A stretch of 64,000 bases of DNA from Flammeovirga kamogawensis (GCF_018736065.1 NZ_CP076128.1:3666001-3730000), one strand, 5' to 3'. Positions 53,393-61,803 are shown, counted from the first letter of the stretch. Numbers and translations are program-made. Notes: generated from the sequence alone by a model not told the origin.

Positions 53393-53525
53393 GTGCCAAT
53401 TATTAAGTGGTACGCATTTTTTAAAGGTGGTACGGGGTAATTTATATAAAGGGGCGATTGTGTTTGTATAGTTTTTCATATTGAGATTATATGAAATGAA
53501 AACTATCACAATACTCTATATTAAC

Positions 53526-54683
53526 ATGAAAGCAATCCTATTAATTACTTTACTTTTTTCCATGACTGTGTCTTATGCTAGCCAATATAAACCCAATGGT
53601 GAAAGAACACTCAGTACAATTAATGAGTGGCAGAACGCAACAAATTGGGTGAAATTAGGCGGAGGAAGTGGGTATCCAACTTCAAATGATGAAATTATTT
53701 TTTCTACTAATGCAAAACTTACAATAGACTTTGATTTAGCAAATGAAGGTATACAGGTGTATTTAAGCTTCGGAGATGATGGGCAACTTACACTTAACAC
53801 AAATGCTAATCTTTATGTATTAGGTAGTATTACAATGAATTCTAGCAATCCTGAATTAAAGGTTTTCGGAACGTTAGAAGTAGAAAATAATTTCAATTTA
53901 GATAATGGAAATCTATTCATTAAAGATGGAGGTATCTTTACAGTAAATGGAAATTTCACAAGATCTGATATTGGAAGTGGACAATTAGAAATAGGAGGGA
54001 CTGGAACAGAATTTCATGTTGCCGGAGATTTTAATGATCAGCATTATACACCATCTGTATATAGCGATCCTCTTATTGATATTGTAGGAAGTTGTGCGAC
54101 AAAACAGGGTTCTTTTTGTGATATGAATTTACCTGTAGAATTAATTTCTTTTGAAGTGAAAGTAAGTACTTTAGGTAATGAAATTATATGGTCGACGGCT
54201 TCAGAAATTAATAATAGCCACTTTCAAATTTACTCTTCAAATGATAATAGAAAATGGATTAAAGTAGGAGAAGTAGCAGGAAATGGGAATAGCAATATCC
54301 AGATTAATTATTCTTTTGTAGATACTAATTCTTCAGCCTTAAAAACAAATATGTACTATAAGCTTATACAATTTGATTTTGATGGTAACTCTGAATCTTT
54401 TGGACCATTGAAAGTAAATAGTGAAGTTGATACAAAAAGAACGATTCTAGTATACCCAACAGACTTATCTAAAGGGGAAGATTTATTTATTCAACGTTCA
54501 ATTTTAGATAATCAATCAATAAAAATAACAGTGATTGATTCTCAAGGCAAAGTATCGAAGAGTTATAAACAATCTTCATTTGAAAGTAATGGTGTAATTG
54601 AGAATCAATATTTTACTAGAGGAATGAATATAGTATTACTTGAAGAAGGTAAAGAAACCTATGTGTTTAAAATTTTAAAATAA
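53526..54683 (+). CDS. Secreted cell-surface protein with T9SS sorting domain
   Basis: A 385-residue protein when started at ATG 53526, which places a signal peptide (ILLITLLFSMTVSYA) at the N-terminus; an upstream in-frame start would bury it. Residues about 20-180 are repetitive beta-rich with a G8/polysaccharide-binding-like look (repeated N-G turns). Then comes the typical Bacteroidota cell-surface motif LPVELISFEVK...IIWSTASEINNSHFQIYSS (about 205-275), and the C-terminal 75 residues fit a type IX secretion sorting domain (VYPTDLSKGEDLFIQ ... GMNIVLLEEGKETYVFKILK). The protein is thus exported through the type IX system. Its ligand is unknown. Confidence 0.82.
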   Translation: MKAILLITLLFSMTVSYASQYKPNGERTLSTINEWQNATNWVKLGGGSGYPTSNDEIIFSTNAKLTIDFDLANEGIQVYLSFGDDGQLTLNTNANLYVLGSITMNSSNPELKVFGTLEVENNFNLDNGNLFIKDGGIFTVNGNFTRSDIGSGQLEIGGTGTEFHVAGDFNDQHYTPSVYSDPLIDIVGSCATKQGSFCDMNLPVELISFEVKVSTLGNEIIWSTASEINNSHFQIYSSNDNRKWIKVGEVAGNGNSNIQINYSFVDTNSSALKTNMYYKLIQFDFDGNSESFGPLKVNSEVDTKRTILVYPTDLSKGEDLFIQRSILDNQSIKITVIDSQGKVSKSYKQSSFESNGVIENQYFTRGMNIVLLEEGKETYVFKILK

Positions 54684-54713
54684 AAAAAAGGTGAATCTCG
54701 AAAGATTCACCTT
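54682..54713. terminator. Strong bidirectional terminator after rplL
   Basis: An 11-bp perfect stem (AAGGTGAATCT at 54688-54698 and 54703-54713). On the minus strand the loop reads TTCG and the stem is followed by eight T residues, an ideal intrinsic terminator for the ribosomal operon. It also serves the convergent T9SS gene. Confidence 0.95.
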
Positions 54714-54747
54714 AATATCTATATCGATAATTTTAGTAAGACTAAAA

Positions 54748-55122
54748 TTATTTGATTTCGATTTCAGCACCTTCAGCAGCAAGAGCATCTTTTAATGCTT
54801 CAGCTTCTTCTTTAGAGATACCTTCTTTTACTGCAGCAGGAGCAGAATCAGCTAATTCTTTAGCTTCTTTTAATCCAAGACCAGCAGCAGACTTAAGAGC
54901 CTTAACTACTTTTAATTTAGCTGAACCAGCTGACTTCAAGATAACATCGAATTCAGTTTTTTCTTCAGCAGCTTCTGCACCACCTGCAGCAGCAACCATA
55001 ACTGGAGCAGCAGCAGCTGCTGGCTCGATACCGTGCTCATCTTTTAAGATTGTAGCAAGTTCTTGTACTTCCTTAACTGTTAAGTTTACTAACTCTTCTG
55101 CAACTTTTTTCAAATCTGCCAT
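54748..55122 (-). CDS. rplL: 50S ribosomal protein L7/L12
   Basis: L7/L12 forms the flexible stalk that recruits translation GTPases. The 124-residue protein has the N-terminal dimerisation helices, an Ala/Gly-rich hinge ([20 protein letters not shown]) and the compact C-terminal domain ([41 protein letters not shown]). It is the last gene of the secE-nusG-rplKAJL string and is followed by a strong terminator. rpoB, which normally follows rplL, is not there. Confidence 0.97.
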   Translation of the reverse strand: MADLKKVAEELVNLTVKEVQELATILKDEHGIEPAAAAAPVMVAAAGGAEAAEEKTEFDVILKSAGSAKLKVVKALKSAAGLGLKEAKELADSAPAAVKEGISKEEAEALKDALAAEGAEIEIK

Positions 55123-55233
55123 TTTCTTTTTACTTTAAAACGTGTTTTTTAAATAATTACTATATATTTGGAAGCAACTAGGCGTAACTATTACATACCA
55201 TGTTGCGAGAGGTTTGTATTAGAAAAGAGTATA

Positions 55234-55779
55234 TTACTCTCCTTTCTCCTCTAGCGTTTTCAATAAGCCAGAAATTGTCTGACCGCTTGATTGAAGCGCA
55301 CTAACAACACTCTTAGCAGGAGATTGCAATAATCCTAAGACATCGCCAATAAGTTCTGCTTTCGATTTTACAGCTGTTAAAGCTTCTAAATGCTCTTCTC
55401 CTACATAAATACCGCCGTCAATGCAAGCGCCTTTTAATGCTGGAATCTTACGATCTTTAGGCATATCCTTTTGGAATGCTTTAAGAACCTTTGCAGGTTC
55501 AGATCCTGATTCAGGAGAGAACAAGATACCTGACATACCTTTAAGAGCTCCGCTCTTAAGTTCAGCATAGTCTGTATCTGACTCTAATTTGTCAAGAGCT
55601 TTCGCAATTAGCGTGTTCTTGACTACTTGATATTCAATACCCTTTGCAAAGCAAGCCTTACGGAACTTGTTTACTTCATCAACTGTTAATGTAGCTCCAT
55701 TAACAATGTAGAAGTAATCAGTAGCCGCCAATTTTTGGCTTAACTCCTCAACGAGTTGTACTTTCTGATCTTTTGTCAT
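55234..55779 (-). CDS. rplJ: 50S ribosomal protein L10
   Basis: L10 anchors the L7/L12 stalk to the large subunit. The 181-residue protein shows the L10 pattern (QKVQLVEELSQKLAATDYFYIVNGATL, then KNTLIAKAL, FSPESGSEPAKVLKAF) and a C-terminal helix that binds L7/L12 dimers. It starts 2 bp past the rplA stop, leaving no room for the separate leader at which L10 often regulates its own mRNA; any such site would have to lie within rplA. A 111-bp gap separates it from rplL. Confidence 0.96.
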   Translation of the reverse strand: MTKDQKVQLVEELSQKLAATDYFYIVNGATLTVDEVNKFRKACFAKGIEYQVVKNTLIAKALDKLESDTDYAELKSGALKGMSGILFSPESGSEPAKVLKAFQKDMPKDRKIPALKGACIDGGIYVGEEHLEALTAVKSKAELIGDVLGLLQSPAKSVVSALQSSGQTISGLLKTLEEKGE

Positions 55780-55781
55780 AA

Positions 55782-56474
55782 TTAGCTATCGATTGATCCC
55801 TTGTCAACTTTGACACCAGGGCCCATAGTTGTAGAAACCGTTACGCTCTTAAAATATGTACCTTTTGCAGAAGAAGGCTTCAACTTAGATAAAGTCGCAA
55901 GTAACTCCGCTGCATTATCATTCAATTGTGCAGCACTAAAAGATGCTTTACCAATTGATGTATGGATAATACCAGTTTTGTCAACCTTAAAGTCGATTTT
56001 ACCAGCTTTCACTTCTTTTACAGCTTTTCCAACTTCTAAAGTTACAGTACCCGCTTTAGGGTTTGGCATTAGACCACGAGGACCTAAAACTCTACCTAAA
56101 CGACCTACTTTCGCCATTACTGTTGGCATAGTGATGATTACATCAATGTCAGTCCATCCGCCTTCAATCTTTTTGATGAATTCGTCAAGACCAGCGTAAT
56201 CAGCACCTGCTGCTTTAGCTTCTTCTTCTTTGTCTGGAGTCACTAGTGCAAGGACACGTACTTCTTTACCAACACCGTGAGGAAGTGTAACCACACCACG
56301 AACCATTTGGTCAGCTTTACGTGGATCAACACCTAAACGGATGTCAAGATCTACAGAAGCATCGAACTTCTCGAAAGATAATTCTTTCACAAGTTCAGTA
56401 GCTTTCTCCAGCGTGTATTCTTGAGTTCTATCGTATTTAGATAGCGCCTCTTTTCTTTTCTTTGATACTGCCAT
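55782..56474 (-). CDS. rplA: 50S ribosomal protein L1
   Basis: L1 forms the mobile stalk next to the E site and often represses its own operon by binding the rplK-rplA mRNA. The 230-residue protein has the family signature [22 protein letters not shown] (about 120-141) and typical N-terminal [12 protein letters not shown]. Placed 27 bp after rplK. Confidence 0.97.
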   Translation of the reverse strand: MAVSKKRKEALSKYDRTQEYTLEKATELVKELSFEKFDASVDLDIRLGVDPRKADQMVRGVVTLPHGVGKEVRVLALVTPDKEEEAKAAGADYAGLDEFIKKIEGGWTDIDVIITMPTVMAKVGRLGRVLGPRGLMPNPKAGTVTLEVGKAVKEVKAGKIDFKVDKTGIIHTSIGKASFSAAQLNDNAAELLATLSKLKPSSAKGTYFKSVTVSTTMGPGVKVDKGSIDS

Positions 56475-56501
56475 AGTTAAAACTATTATACTTGTACAAG
56501 A

Positions 56502-56945
56502 TTAAGCTTCCCAAGGAGCTACCCCTTCTACTGTGATACCCATGCTACGAGCTGTACCCGCAACCATTTTCATACCTGACTCAACTGTAGAACAGTTTAA
56601 ATCTGGTAATTTAGTCTCTGCAATCGCTCTTAATTGATCCCAAGTTACCGAAGCAACTTTGGTACGGTTTGGCTCTGATGAACCTTTTTTAATTTTTGCC
56701 GCATCCATGATCAAATTAGCCGCTGGAGGAGTTTTAATTACAAATTCGAAAGACTTGTCTTTGAAAATAGTAATTAATACAGGCAATAATTGCCCTCCTT
56801 TGTCTTGTGTTCTAGCGTTGAACTGCTTACAGAAATCCATAATGTTCAAACCCTTAGAACCTAACGCAGGACCTACTGGCGGCGACGGATTGGCTGCTCC
56901 ACCTTTAATTTGGAGCTTCAGGAAACCTTCGATTTCTTTTGCCAT
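56502..56945 (-). CDS. rplK: 50S ribosomal protein L11
   Basis: L11 binds 23S rRNA at the GTPase-associated centre and is needed for the stringent response. The 147-residue protein shows [23 protein letters not shown] near the N-terminus and C-terminal RNA-binding sequence ending [12 protein letters not shown]. Its start lies 1 bp past the nusG stop codon. Confidence 0.97.
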   Translation of the reverse strand: MAKEIEGFLKLQIKGGAANPSPPVGPALGSKGLNIMDFCKQFNARTQDKGGQLLPVLITIFKDKSFEFVIKTPPAANLIMDAAKIKKGSSEPNRTKVASVTWDQLRAIAETKLPDLNCSTVESGMKMVAGTARSMGITVEGVAPWEA

Positions 56946-56946
56946 C

Positions 56947-57519
56947 TTATTCTTCTTTTTCTACTTGTTTATAATCGAGTTCCACTGGTGCATTGCGACC
57001 GAAGATCTTCACCATGACATTGAGTTTTTTCTTCTCTTCGAAGACTTCCTCTACGCTTCCAGAGAATCCAGAGAATGGACCATCCATAACGCGTACTGTT
57101 TCGCCAACAGAGTAAGACGTGTCATGTTTAACTTCGCCTTCGTCAGACTCGTCGACTTTGCCAAGGATCTGATTGATTTCAGAATCACGCATAGGTTTTG
57201 GAAGCACTGAAGGATCTTTTGAATCTGCATTCAGAAAGCCTATGACACCGGGAACACTATTAATCGTGTGTTGAACCTCACCATTTGATAAATCAGCTTC
57301 AACTATAACATATCCTGGGAGTAAGTTTTTCTCAACGGCAATTTTTTTAACTTTACCATCTCTCTGCTTTCTCGCCTGATAAACTTTCTCTGTAGGAACT
57401 AAAACCTGAGTGATAAAGTTCTGTAGGTTCTGATTTTCTAATTCTTTCAGTAGATAATCTTTAACCTTCTTCTCTTGGCCACTTACAGCTCTAACTACAT
57501 ACCATTTAAGTTCACCCAT
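56947..57519 (-). CDS. nusG: Transcription antitermination factor NusG
   Basis: NusG binds RNA polymerase and links transcription to translation and Rho. The 190-residue protein starts with the NGN domain ([19 protein letters not shown]) and ends with the KOW motif ([21 protein letters not shown]). It follows secE by 60 bp and precedes rplK directly. Confidence 0.97.
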   Translation of the reverse strand: MGELKWYVVRAVSGQEKKVKDYLLKELENQNLQNFITQVLVPTEKVYQARKQRDGKVKKIAVEKNLLPGYVIVEADLSNGEVQHTINSVPGVIGFLNADSKDPSVLPKPMRDSEINQILGKVDESDEGEVKHDTSYSVGETVRVMDGPFSGFSGSVEEVFEEKKKLNVMVKIFGRNAPVELDYKQVEKEE

Positions 57520-57579
57520 TGTTATTATGTTTAATCTGTTGAGGTTTCTTAATTAAAAATTTGATCCTCACGCTTATTA

Positions 57580-57771
57580 TTAATAAGCAGTGTAGAATGC
57601 TGTCAAAATCTCATTGAAACCAAAGTCTACTGCTCCGATTACCAATGCAAAAACTACTGATGCTACAAGAACAAGTACAGAACTGTCTTGAGCTTCTTTG
57701 AACGACAACCATGTTACGTTGTCAGTCATTTCAGTATATGACTCTTTGATGAAATTGATTATTTTATTCAT
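57580..57771 (-). CDS. secE: Preprotein translocase subunit SecE
   Basis: SecE is the small clamp subunit of the SecYEG channel. The 63-residue protein has the short amphipathic helix with TDNVTWLSFKEAQDSSVLVL followed by a single membrane helix (VASVVFALVIGAVDFGFN), normal for Bacteroidota. It starts 22 bp after the T run of a terminator-like hairpin that separates it from tRNA-Trp. Confidence 0.95.
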   Translation of the reverse strand: MNKIINFIKESYTEMTDNVTWLSFKEAQDSSVLVLVASVVFALVIGAVDFGFNEILTAFYTAY

Positions 57772-57792
57772 AATTCTTACGAATTTTTACAC

Positions 57793-57823
57793 AAAAAAAT
57801 GCTGTTTAAGTATATACAGCATT
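57793..57823 (-). terminator. Terminator-like hairpin between tRNA-Trp and secE
   Basis: On the minus strand AATGCTGT (57816-57823) pairs with ACAGCATT (57798-57805) around a 10-base loop and runs into T7 (57793-57799). Only 21 bases separate it from the secE ATG, so no promoter fits in between: either readthrough is regulated here or the tRNA transcript ends here and secE needs a signal I do not see. Confidence 0.75.
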
Positions 57824-57885
57824 ATATCCATGTGAATGTTTAAAATTTTATTCGAGCTGCAATATAACAGTTCAAATTTAATTTG

Positions 57886-57958
57886 CACGGGTGGTAGGAT
57901 TCGAACCCACGACCTGCGGTTTTGGAGACCGTAACTCTACCAACTGAGCTACACCCGT
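57886..57958 (-). tRNA. tRNA-Trp (anticodon CCA)
   Basis: The 73-base minus-strand sequence folds as a tRNA: acceptor ACGGGTG / CACCCGT, anticodon loop CTCCAAA, TTCGAAT loop and discriminator G. CCA is not encoded. It is preceded by a full Bacteroidota promoter at 58010-58040 and followed by the secE-nusG-rpl string. Confidence 0.95.
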
Positions 57959-58009
57959 TTATCATCTAATTTTCAAGGCTTTAGATACCCTCTCTAATTT
58001 TCTGAGTTG

Positions 58010-58040
58010 CAAAGGTAAATACTTGAATAGAATAAACAAA
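58010..58040 (-). promoter_or_regulatory. Promoter of tRNA-Trp and probably the secE-rplL string
   Basis: Minus strand: TTTG (58037-58040), exactly 19 bases, TACCTTTG (58010-58017), an ideal fit to the Bacteroidota consensus. The transcript would start about 45 bases before the tRNA. Confidence 0.85.
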
Positions 58041-58174
58041 CTTAAGAGGTAAAATTTTTCTTAATTCATATTAATATACAGTGAGTTATACGTTAATAAA
58101 CTATATTGCACTTATTAATACTAGTGATAGAACAGCTGTAAGGGCTCTAAAGGAGCTTTTTGATTATTTTTTAT

Positions 58175-58783
58175 ATGAAAAAGTATTTTTTGTTATTAAA
58201 TGTTTATCTGTGTTTTTCTATAGTATCTTTTGCTCAAGACAAAGTAGACCTTTCCAACAACCTAAAATTGATTAATGGTGTATTAGCAATAAATGCTAAA
58301 TCTTTATCAGGAGAAGATTCTTTTTTTCAATTGTCTGAGAAAAGATCTAAAAAAACAGTTTTTTGGGAAGTGTTTAGGGAAAAGGGGACTTTAAAAAGAA
58401 ACTATGCAGTAGAAAAACTACCTAAAGGTGTTTATAATTTCCAATTTGCATTAGATGGGAAAGCACTTTATGGAGAAGTTTCTAATGTTACTAATAGTAC
58501 ATCTCTTAAAGTATATCATAGTGCCGATTATAAAAGACCTTATTTTAATGCAAACCTAATTGAAGATACATTATCCTTAGATGGTTTTTTTGCACAAGAT
58601 GAAATTGTAGAAATTTCTATTAAAAATGAAAATGAAGAAGAAGATGCTTATAATGTTAAGGTAAATCTTAACCAAGGTAAACTTAAAACAGAATATATAC
58701 TGTCTGATTTATTACCTGGATTTTATGTAGTAAGAGCAAAATTAAAGGATAGAACCTTCGTTCGAAATTTTAATTTAAAATAA
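58175..58783 (+). CDS. Exported protein of unknown function
   Basis: A 202-residue protein started at ATG 58175, giving a signal peptide ending near VSFAQ. The mature part is beta-rich with repeated patterns of the type KGVYNFQFALDGK and PGFYVVRAKLKDRTFVRNFNLK, which resemble the carboxypeptidase-regulatory/T9SS-like beta domains of Bacteroidota surface proteins, although there is no conserved C-terminal sorting motif. A TTG start five codons upstream is less likely. It lies alone between the tRNA-Trp and tRNA-Tyr promoters. Function unknown. Confidence 0.65.
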   Translation: MKKYFLLLNVYLCFSIVSFAQDKVDLSNNLKLINGVLAINAKSLSGEDSFFQLSEKRSKKTVFWEVFREKGTLKRNYAVEKLPKGVYNFQFALDGKALYGEVSNVTNSTSLKVYHSADYKRPYFNANLIEDTLSLDGFFAQDEIVEISIKNENEEEDAYNVKVNLNQGKLKTEYILSDLLPGFYVVRAKLKDRTFVRNFNLK

Positions 58784-58849
58784 TTTGATATGTAAATTGT
58801 TGCTTTTCAAATAGTTTACGTTTGTTTAGTTTATTTTTATGTTTTTTAT

Positions 58850-58880
58850 TTTGTAGATAAGAAAAAGTCCTATACATTTG
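58850..58880 (+). promoter_or_regulatory. Promoter of the tRNA-Tyr/Tyr/Gly unit
   Basis: TTTG (58850-58853), exactly 19 bases, TACATTTG (58873-58880). It starts transcription about 70 bases before the first tRNA-Tyr. Confidence 0.85.
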
Positions 58881-58955
58881 CACTCGCAATCGGGACAAAC
58901 GGTCACGGTTAAAGATACAATTAGTGGGATAATAAGTAATTATTGTAATGCTTCT

Positions 58956-59036
58956 GGGGGAGTTCCAGAGCGGTCAAATGGGACGGACTGTAAATCCGTT
59001 GCTTCGGCTTCGCAAGTTCGAATCTTGCCTCCCCCA
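58956..59036 (+). tRNA. tRNA-Tyr copy 1 (anticodon GTA)
   Basis: An 81-base class II tRNA: acceptor GGGGGAG / CTCCCCC, anticodon loop CTGTAAA, a long variable arm (GCTTCGGCTTCGC region) and discriminator A. It seems identical to copy 2, which begins 21 bases later. Confidence 0.95.
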
Positions 59037-59057
59037 CTATACAATTTTACATATTCT

Positions 59058-59138
59058 GGGGGAGTTCCAGAGCGGTCAAATGGGACGGACTGTAAATCCG
59101 TTGCTTCGGCTTCGCAAGTTCGAATCTTGCCTCCCCCA
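59058..59138 (+). tRNA. tRNA-Tyr copy 2 (anticodon GTA)
   Basis: An 81-base tandem duplicate of copy 1 with the same acceptor, anticodon loop and variable arm. The duplicated unit spans 102 bp including a short flank (ATTCTGGGGG / CTTCTGGGGG). Confidence 0.95.
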
Positions 59139-59153
59139 CTGCAAATTGTATTT

Positions 59154-59226
59154 GCGAGTGTAGCTCAGCTGGTAGAGCGACAGCCTTCCAAGCTGTAGGT
59201 CGCGGGTTCGAACCTCGTCACTCGCT
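59154..59226 (+). tRNA. tRNA-Gly copy 1 (anticodon TCC)
   Basis: A 73-base tRNA: acceptor GCGAGTG / CACTCGC, anticodon loop CTTCCAA, discriminator T. It follows tRNA-Tyr copy 2 by 15 bases in one transcript, which ends at the hairpin 59229-59259. Confidence 0.95.
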
Positions 59227-59228
59227 CT

Positions 59229-59259
59229 AAGGTCAATCTAGAAATAGGTTGACCTTTTT
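59229..59259 (+). terminator. Terminator after tRNA-Gly copy 1
   Basis: AAGGTCAATCT (59229-59239) pairs with AGGTTGACCTT (59246-59256) with one wobble pair and is followed by T5. The second tRNA-Gly must therefore have its own promoter. Confidence 0.85.
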
Positions 59260-59357
59260 GTTTATATAATGTTTTTCTGATTTTGGAATACATTATTATT
59301 TATATCTACTAGTTTACAGTGCTTTAGATAAGTATTGTGATTTTATCTGTTCTTTTA

Positions 59358-59390
59358 TTGGGATATTTGAAAAATCAGTAGTTATATTTG
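59358..59390 (+). promoter_or_regulatory. Promoter of tRNA-Gly copy 2
   Basis: TATATTTG (59383-59390) fits the -7 consensus; a TTG lies at 59358-59360, 22 bases upstream, slightly longer than the ideal spacing. It lies about 20 bases before the tRNA. Confidence 0.55.
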
Positions 59391-59409
59391 CATCACCAGA
59401 ATAAAACAT

Positions 59410-59482
59410 GCGAGTGTAGCTCAGCTGGTAGAGCGACAGCCTTCCAAGCTGTAGGTCGCGGGTTCGAACCTCGTCACTCGCT
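59410..59482 (+). tRNA. tRNA-Gly copy 2 (anticodon TCC)
   Basis: A 73-base tRNA identical in sequence to copy 1 but transcribed separately; followed directly by a bidirectional terminator. Confidence 0.95.
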
Positions 59483-59483
59483 C

Positions 59484-59522
59484 AAAAAAAAGGATCAATT
59501 CATATTTGAATTGATCCTTTTT
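59484..59522. terminator. Bidirectional terminator between tRNA-Gly and the DUF368 gene
   Basis: AAAGGATCAATTCA (59489-59502) pairs perfectly with 59507-59520 around a 4-base loop, with A and T runs on the two sides. Serves the tRNA (plus) and DUF368 gene (minus). Confidence 0.9.
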
Positions 59523-59544
59523 GCATTTTAGATATTTCTGAACT

Positions 59545-60468
59545 CTATTTTTCTAAAGTATCACTTTGTTTGTCAGCTACCTTTTCAATACCAATAACTA
59601 ATAAGAAACCAACTAATGCTAAAATTATAGCTAATATTAATTGATTGTCACCCTCGAAATTTTGGGGTAATAAATTACTTTCTAATAATGGTTTAATATT
59701 ACCATGTCTATCAGTATAAGTTTCTACAACTTCTTTCCATGGCCATACTTTATTAAGAGAACCAATCATAAAGCCAGTAAGTAAAGCAATAGTTATATCA
59801 TGGAATTTATTGAGTAGAAAAGTTAATACTCTTGCAAAGGATACGATACCAATACCCGCCCCTGCACAGAAAACAGCAATTACATCAAGCTTAAAATTAC
59901 TAATAGAATCAAGTATGTTATGATATTGTCCCATTAGTAACAGCATAAATGCTCCTGAAATACCAGGTAAAATCATTGCACAGATAGCAACCATACCAGC
60001 AAGAAATATATATATTAAACCTTCTGGAGATTGAGCAGGAGTAGCAATAGTTATATAATAAGAAAGGCTAGTTCCTATTATGAGAGATATTATGCTACCG
60101 ATGTTCCATTTCCCTACTTGTTTTTGTACTAATATTGCGGAAGCAATGATTAGACCGAAGAAGAAAGACCACAAACCAATAGGTTCATTCTCTAAAAGAT
60201 ATTTCATCAGTTTAGCTAAACTGATAATTGCAGTACCAATTCCTAGAAATAATGGTAATAAGAAACCTAAATCAAGTTTATCCCATAATTCTTTAAACTT
60301 AAATTTAGAAAATAGTTTTAATGCTTCTATATCAACAGCACTAATTGCTTTTAATAGGCGTTCATAAATGCCAGTAATAAATGCAACGGTTCCTCCAGAA
60401 ACACCAGGTACAACATCTGCAGACCCCATAGCAATTCCTTTAAGGAATATAAAGAATTTTTCTTTCAT
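59545..60468 (-). CDS. DUF368 membrane protein
   Basis: A 307-residue inner-membrane protein with about eight hydrophobic helices. The signature KGIAMGSADVVPGVSGGTVAFITGIYERLL at the N-terminus and the repeat of it near the middle (GMVAICAMILPGISGAFMLLLMG) identify DUF368. Related proteins have been linked to undecaprenyl-phosphate flipping (PopT/DUF368), which would return the lipid carrier for cell-wall and O-glycan synthesis; that role is from family knowledge. I start at ATG 60468, because the longer frame adds 43 residues without family likeness and overlaps the opposite gene. Confidence 0.9.
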   Translation of the reverse strand: MKEKFFIFLKGIAMGSADVVPGVSGGTVAFITGIYERLLKAISAVDIEALKLFSKFKFKELWDKLDLGFLLPLFLGIGTAIISLAKLMKYLLENEPIGLWSFFFGLIIASAILVQKQVGKWNIGSIISLIIGTSLSYYITIATPAQSPEGLIYIFLAGMVAICAMILPGISGAFMLLLMGQYHNILDSISNFKLDVIAVFCAGAGIGIVSFARVLTFLLNKFHDITIALLTGFMIGSLNKVWPWKEVVETYTDRHGNIKPLLESNLLPQNFEGDNQLILAIILALVGFLLVIGIEKVADKQSDTLEK

Positions 60469-60554
60469 CTTTTGTCTTATATATTTTGGAGTAAAGATAA
60501 TATTTTGCTGTTTATAATTGTGATAATATAATTCTATATCATTTAATTTAGAAG

Positions 60555-61469
60555 ATGAAAAAGAGAAGAGCATCAATCGATATGGGGACAAATACATTTC
60601 AGTTATTAATAGCTGATGTAGTTAATGAAACAAGTATTGAAAAAGTATATCAAGAGGATATTTTTGTGAGATTAGGAAAGGGAGGGATCTCCAGAGGGGT
60701 GCTTACACAAGAAGCAATGCATAGAGCTTATGATGCGTTAGAGGTTTTCAATATAAAAATTAAAGAATTTGATGTGAAAAATGTAGTTGCAGGAGCAACA
60801 AGTGCAGTAAGGTCAGCAGTAAATGGAATGGATTTTATAGAAACTATCCATTCTAGGTTTGGGTATACTCCTAAAATTATTGAAGGTAATGAAGAAGCTA
60901 ATGTTATTTATCATGGAGTAAAATCAGATATTGTTCTATCTGAAACTTCTATAATAATGGATATTGGAGGTGGAAGTGTTGAATTTATTATTTGTGATAA
61001 TGAGTGCGTTTTATGGAAGCAAAGTTTTGAAATTGGCGCACAACGATTATTTGATTTATTCTGCAAACAAGATCCAATAGCTCAACAAGATTTGAATGAG
61101 CTGAATGACTTTGTTGTTAAAAGTCTTAGTGATTTATGGATCGCAGTAAAATTTTATTCACCTACAAAAATAATTGGAGCAGCAGGTACTTTTGAAACTT
61201 TACAAGAAATATATGGGTCAAAAAATTCTATAGTACCTTCAGAGGTCAAAAAAGTAGAAGTTTTGGCTTATAAAGAAATGTACAAAATGTTCATAAGTTA
61301 TACCTTGTCAGAGCGTTTATTGATACCAGGACTTATCAAACAAAGGGTGAATATGATCGTCCCAGCTTCAGCGTTATTAATGACTGTTTTGGAGGTGCTA
61401 AATTTCTCAGAAATTGAGATTTCAGGAGCCTCATTAAGAGAAGGTTTGTTACTCTATAAGGTTGGTTAA
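60555..61469 (+). CDS. Ppx/GppA-family phosphatase
   Basis: A 304-residue protein of the exopolyphosphatase / pppGpp phosphohydrolase family with the actin-like ATPase fold: ASIDMGTNTFQLLIADV (phosphate 1), EGNEEANVIYHGV, IMDIGGGSVEFI (phosphate 2) and GAAGTFETLQEI. It is short, lacking the HD-type and C-terminal domains of enterobacterial Ppx, as is usual in Bacteroidota. It would hydrolyse polyphosphate or the pppGpp alarmone. It stands divergent from DUF368 across 86 bp. Confidence 0.88.
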   Translation: MKKRRASIDMGTNTFQLLIADVVNETSIEKVYQEDIFVRLGKGGISRGVLTQEAMHRAYDALEVFNIKIKEFDVKNVVAGATSAVRSAVNGMDFIETIHSRFGYTPKIIEGNEEANVIYHGVKSDIVLSETSIIMDIGGGSVEFIICDNECVLWKQSFEIGAQRLFDLFCKQDPIAQQDLNELNDFVVKSLSDLWIAVKFYSPTKIIGAAGTFETLQEIYGSKNSIVPSEVKKVEVLAYKEMYKMFISYTLSERLLIPGLIKQRVNMIVPASALLMTVLEVLNFSEIEISGASLREGLLLYKVG

Positions 61470-61803
61470 TTTCTCAAATACAAACGAATTAATCTTAGTT
61501 TTTATCCTAAATCAAGTTTAAAAATTTAAAAAATCACTTTTTTATTAAATTAGTAAGGTTTGTTAGCATACTCTTAACAAAGATTTAATTATTGCTTTTT
61601 TTTAGTTTAAAATGTTGATAATTAATGCTTTATTTGCGTATATTGGGCTCCTCTCGGTAAGACTTAAAGTTAAAAAAAACAATAATTCAATGATTATTGT
61701 ATCTATTTTTAAGTTAGATGTTTGAAGTTTTTGAAAATCAATTTACCTTTGCATCTCGAATAGATACGAGAACTATTTTTGATAAGTCTCAAATCTAATT
61801 TTT
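61470..61803 (+). other. Intergenic region before the tRNA-Tyr/Thr/tuf unit
   Basis: No open frame with coding character. It contains an 8-bp inverted repeat ACAATAAT / ATTATTGT (61679-61686 and 61693-61700) followed by a T-rich stretch, perhaps a weak terminator guarding the downstream promoter, and the promoter at 61721-61751. The leader downstream has a small hairpin CTCG / CGAG (61755-61770). Otherwise featureless AT-rich DNA. Confidence 0.5.
61721..61751 (+). promoter_or_regulatory. Promoter of the tRNA-Tyr/Thr/tuf unit
   Basis: TTTG (61721-61724), exactly 19 bases, TACCTTTG (61744-61751): the third perfect Bacteroidota promoter of the window. It should drive tRNA-Tyr copy 3, tRNA-Thr and tuf. 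Confidence 0.88.

Noticed and set aside
56659..57210. 183-codon frame antisense to rplK/nusG
   Set aside because: It is a shadow of strongly conserved genes, with no coding features of its own; the same applies to other antisense frames over rplL, rplA, tuf and dnaG.
58878..59198. Open frame of 106 codons across the tRNA-Tyr/Gly genes
   Set aside because: It is made of the two tandem tRNA-Tyr genes read as codons (duplicated peptide) and starts inside the promoter.
58956..59482. CRISPR-like or other repeat array
   Set aside because: The repeated units are tRNA-Tyr and tRNA-Gly genes with full tRNA folds; there are no spacers of equal size and no cas genes.
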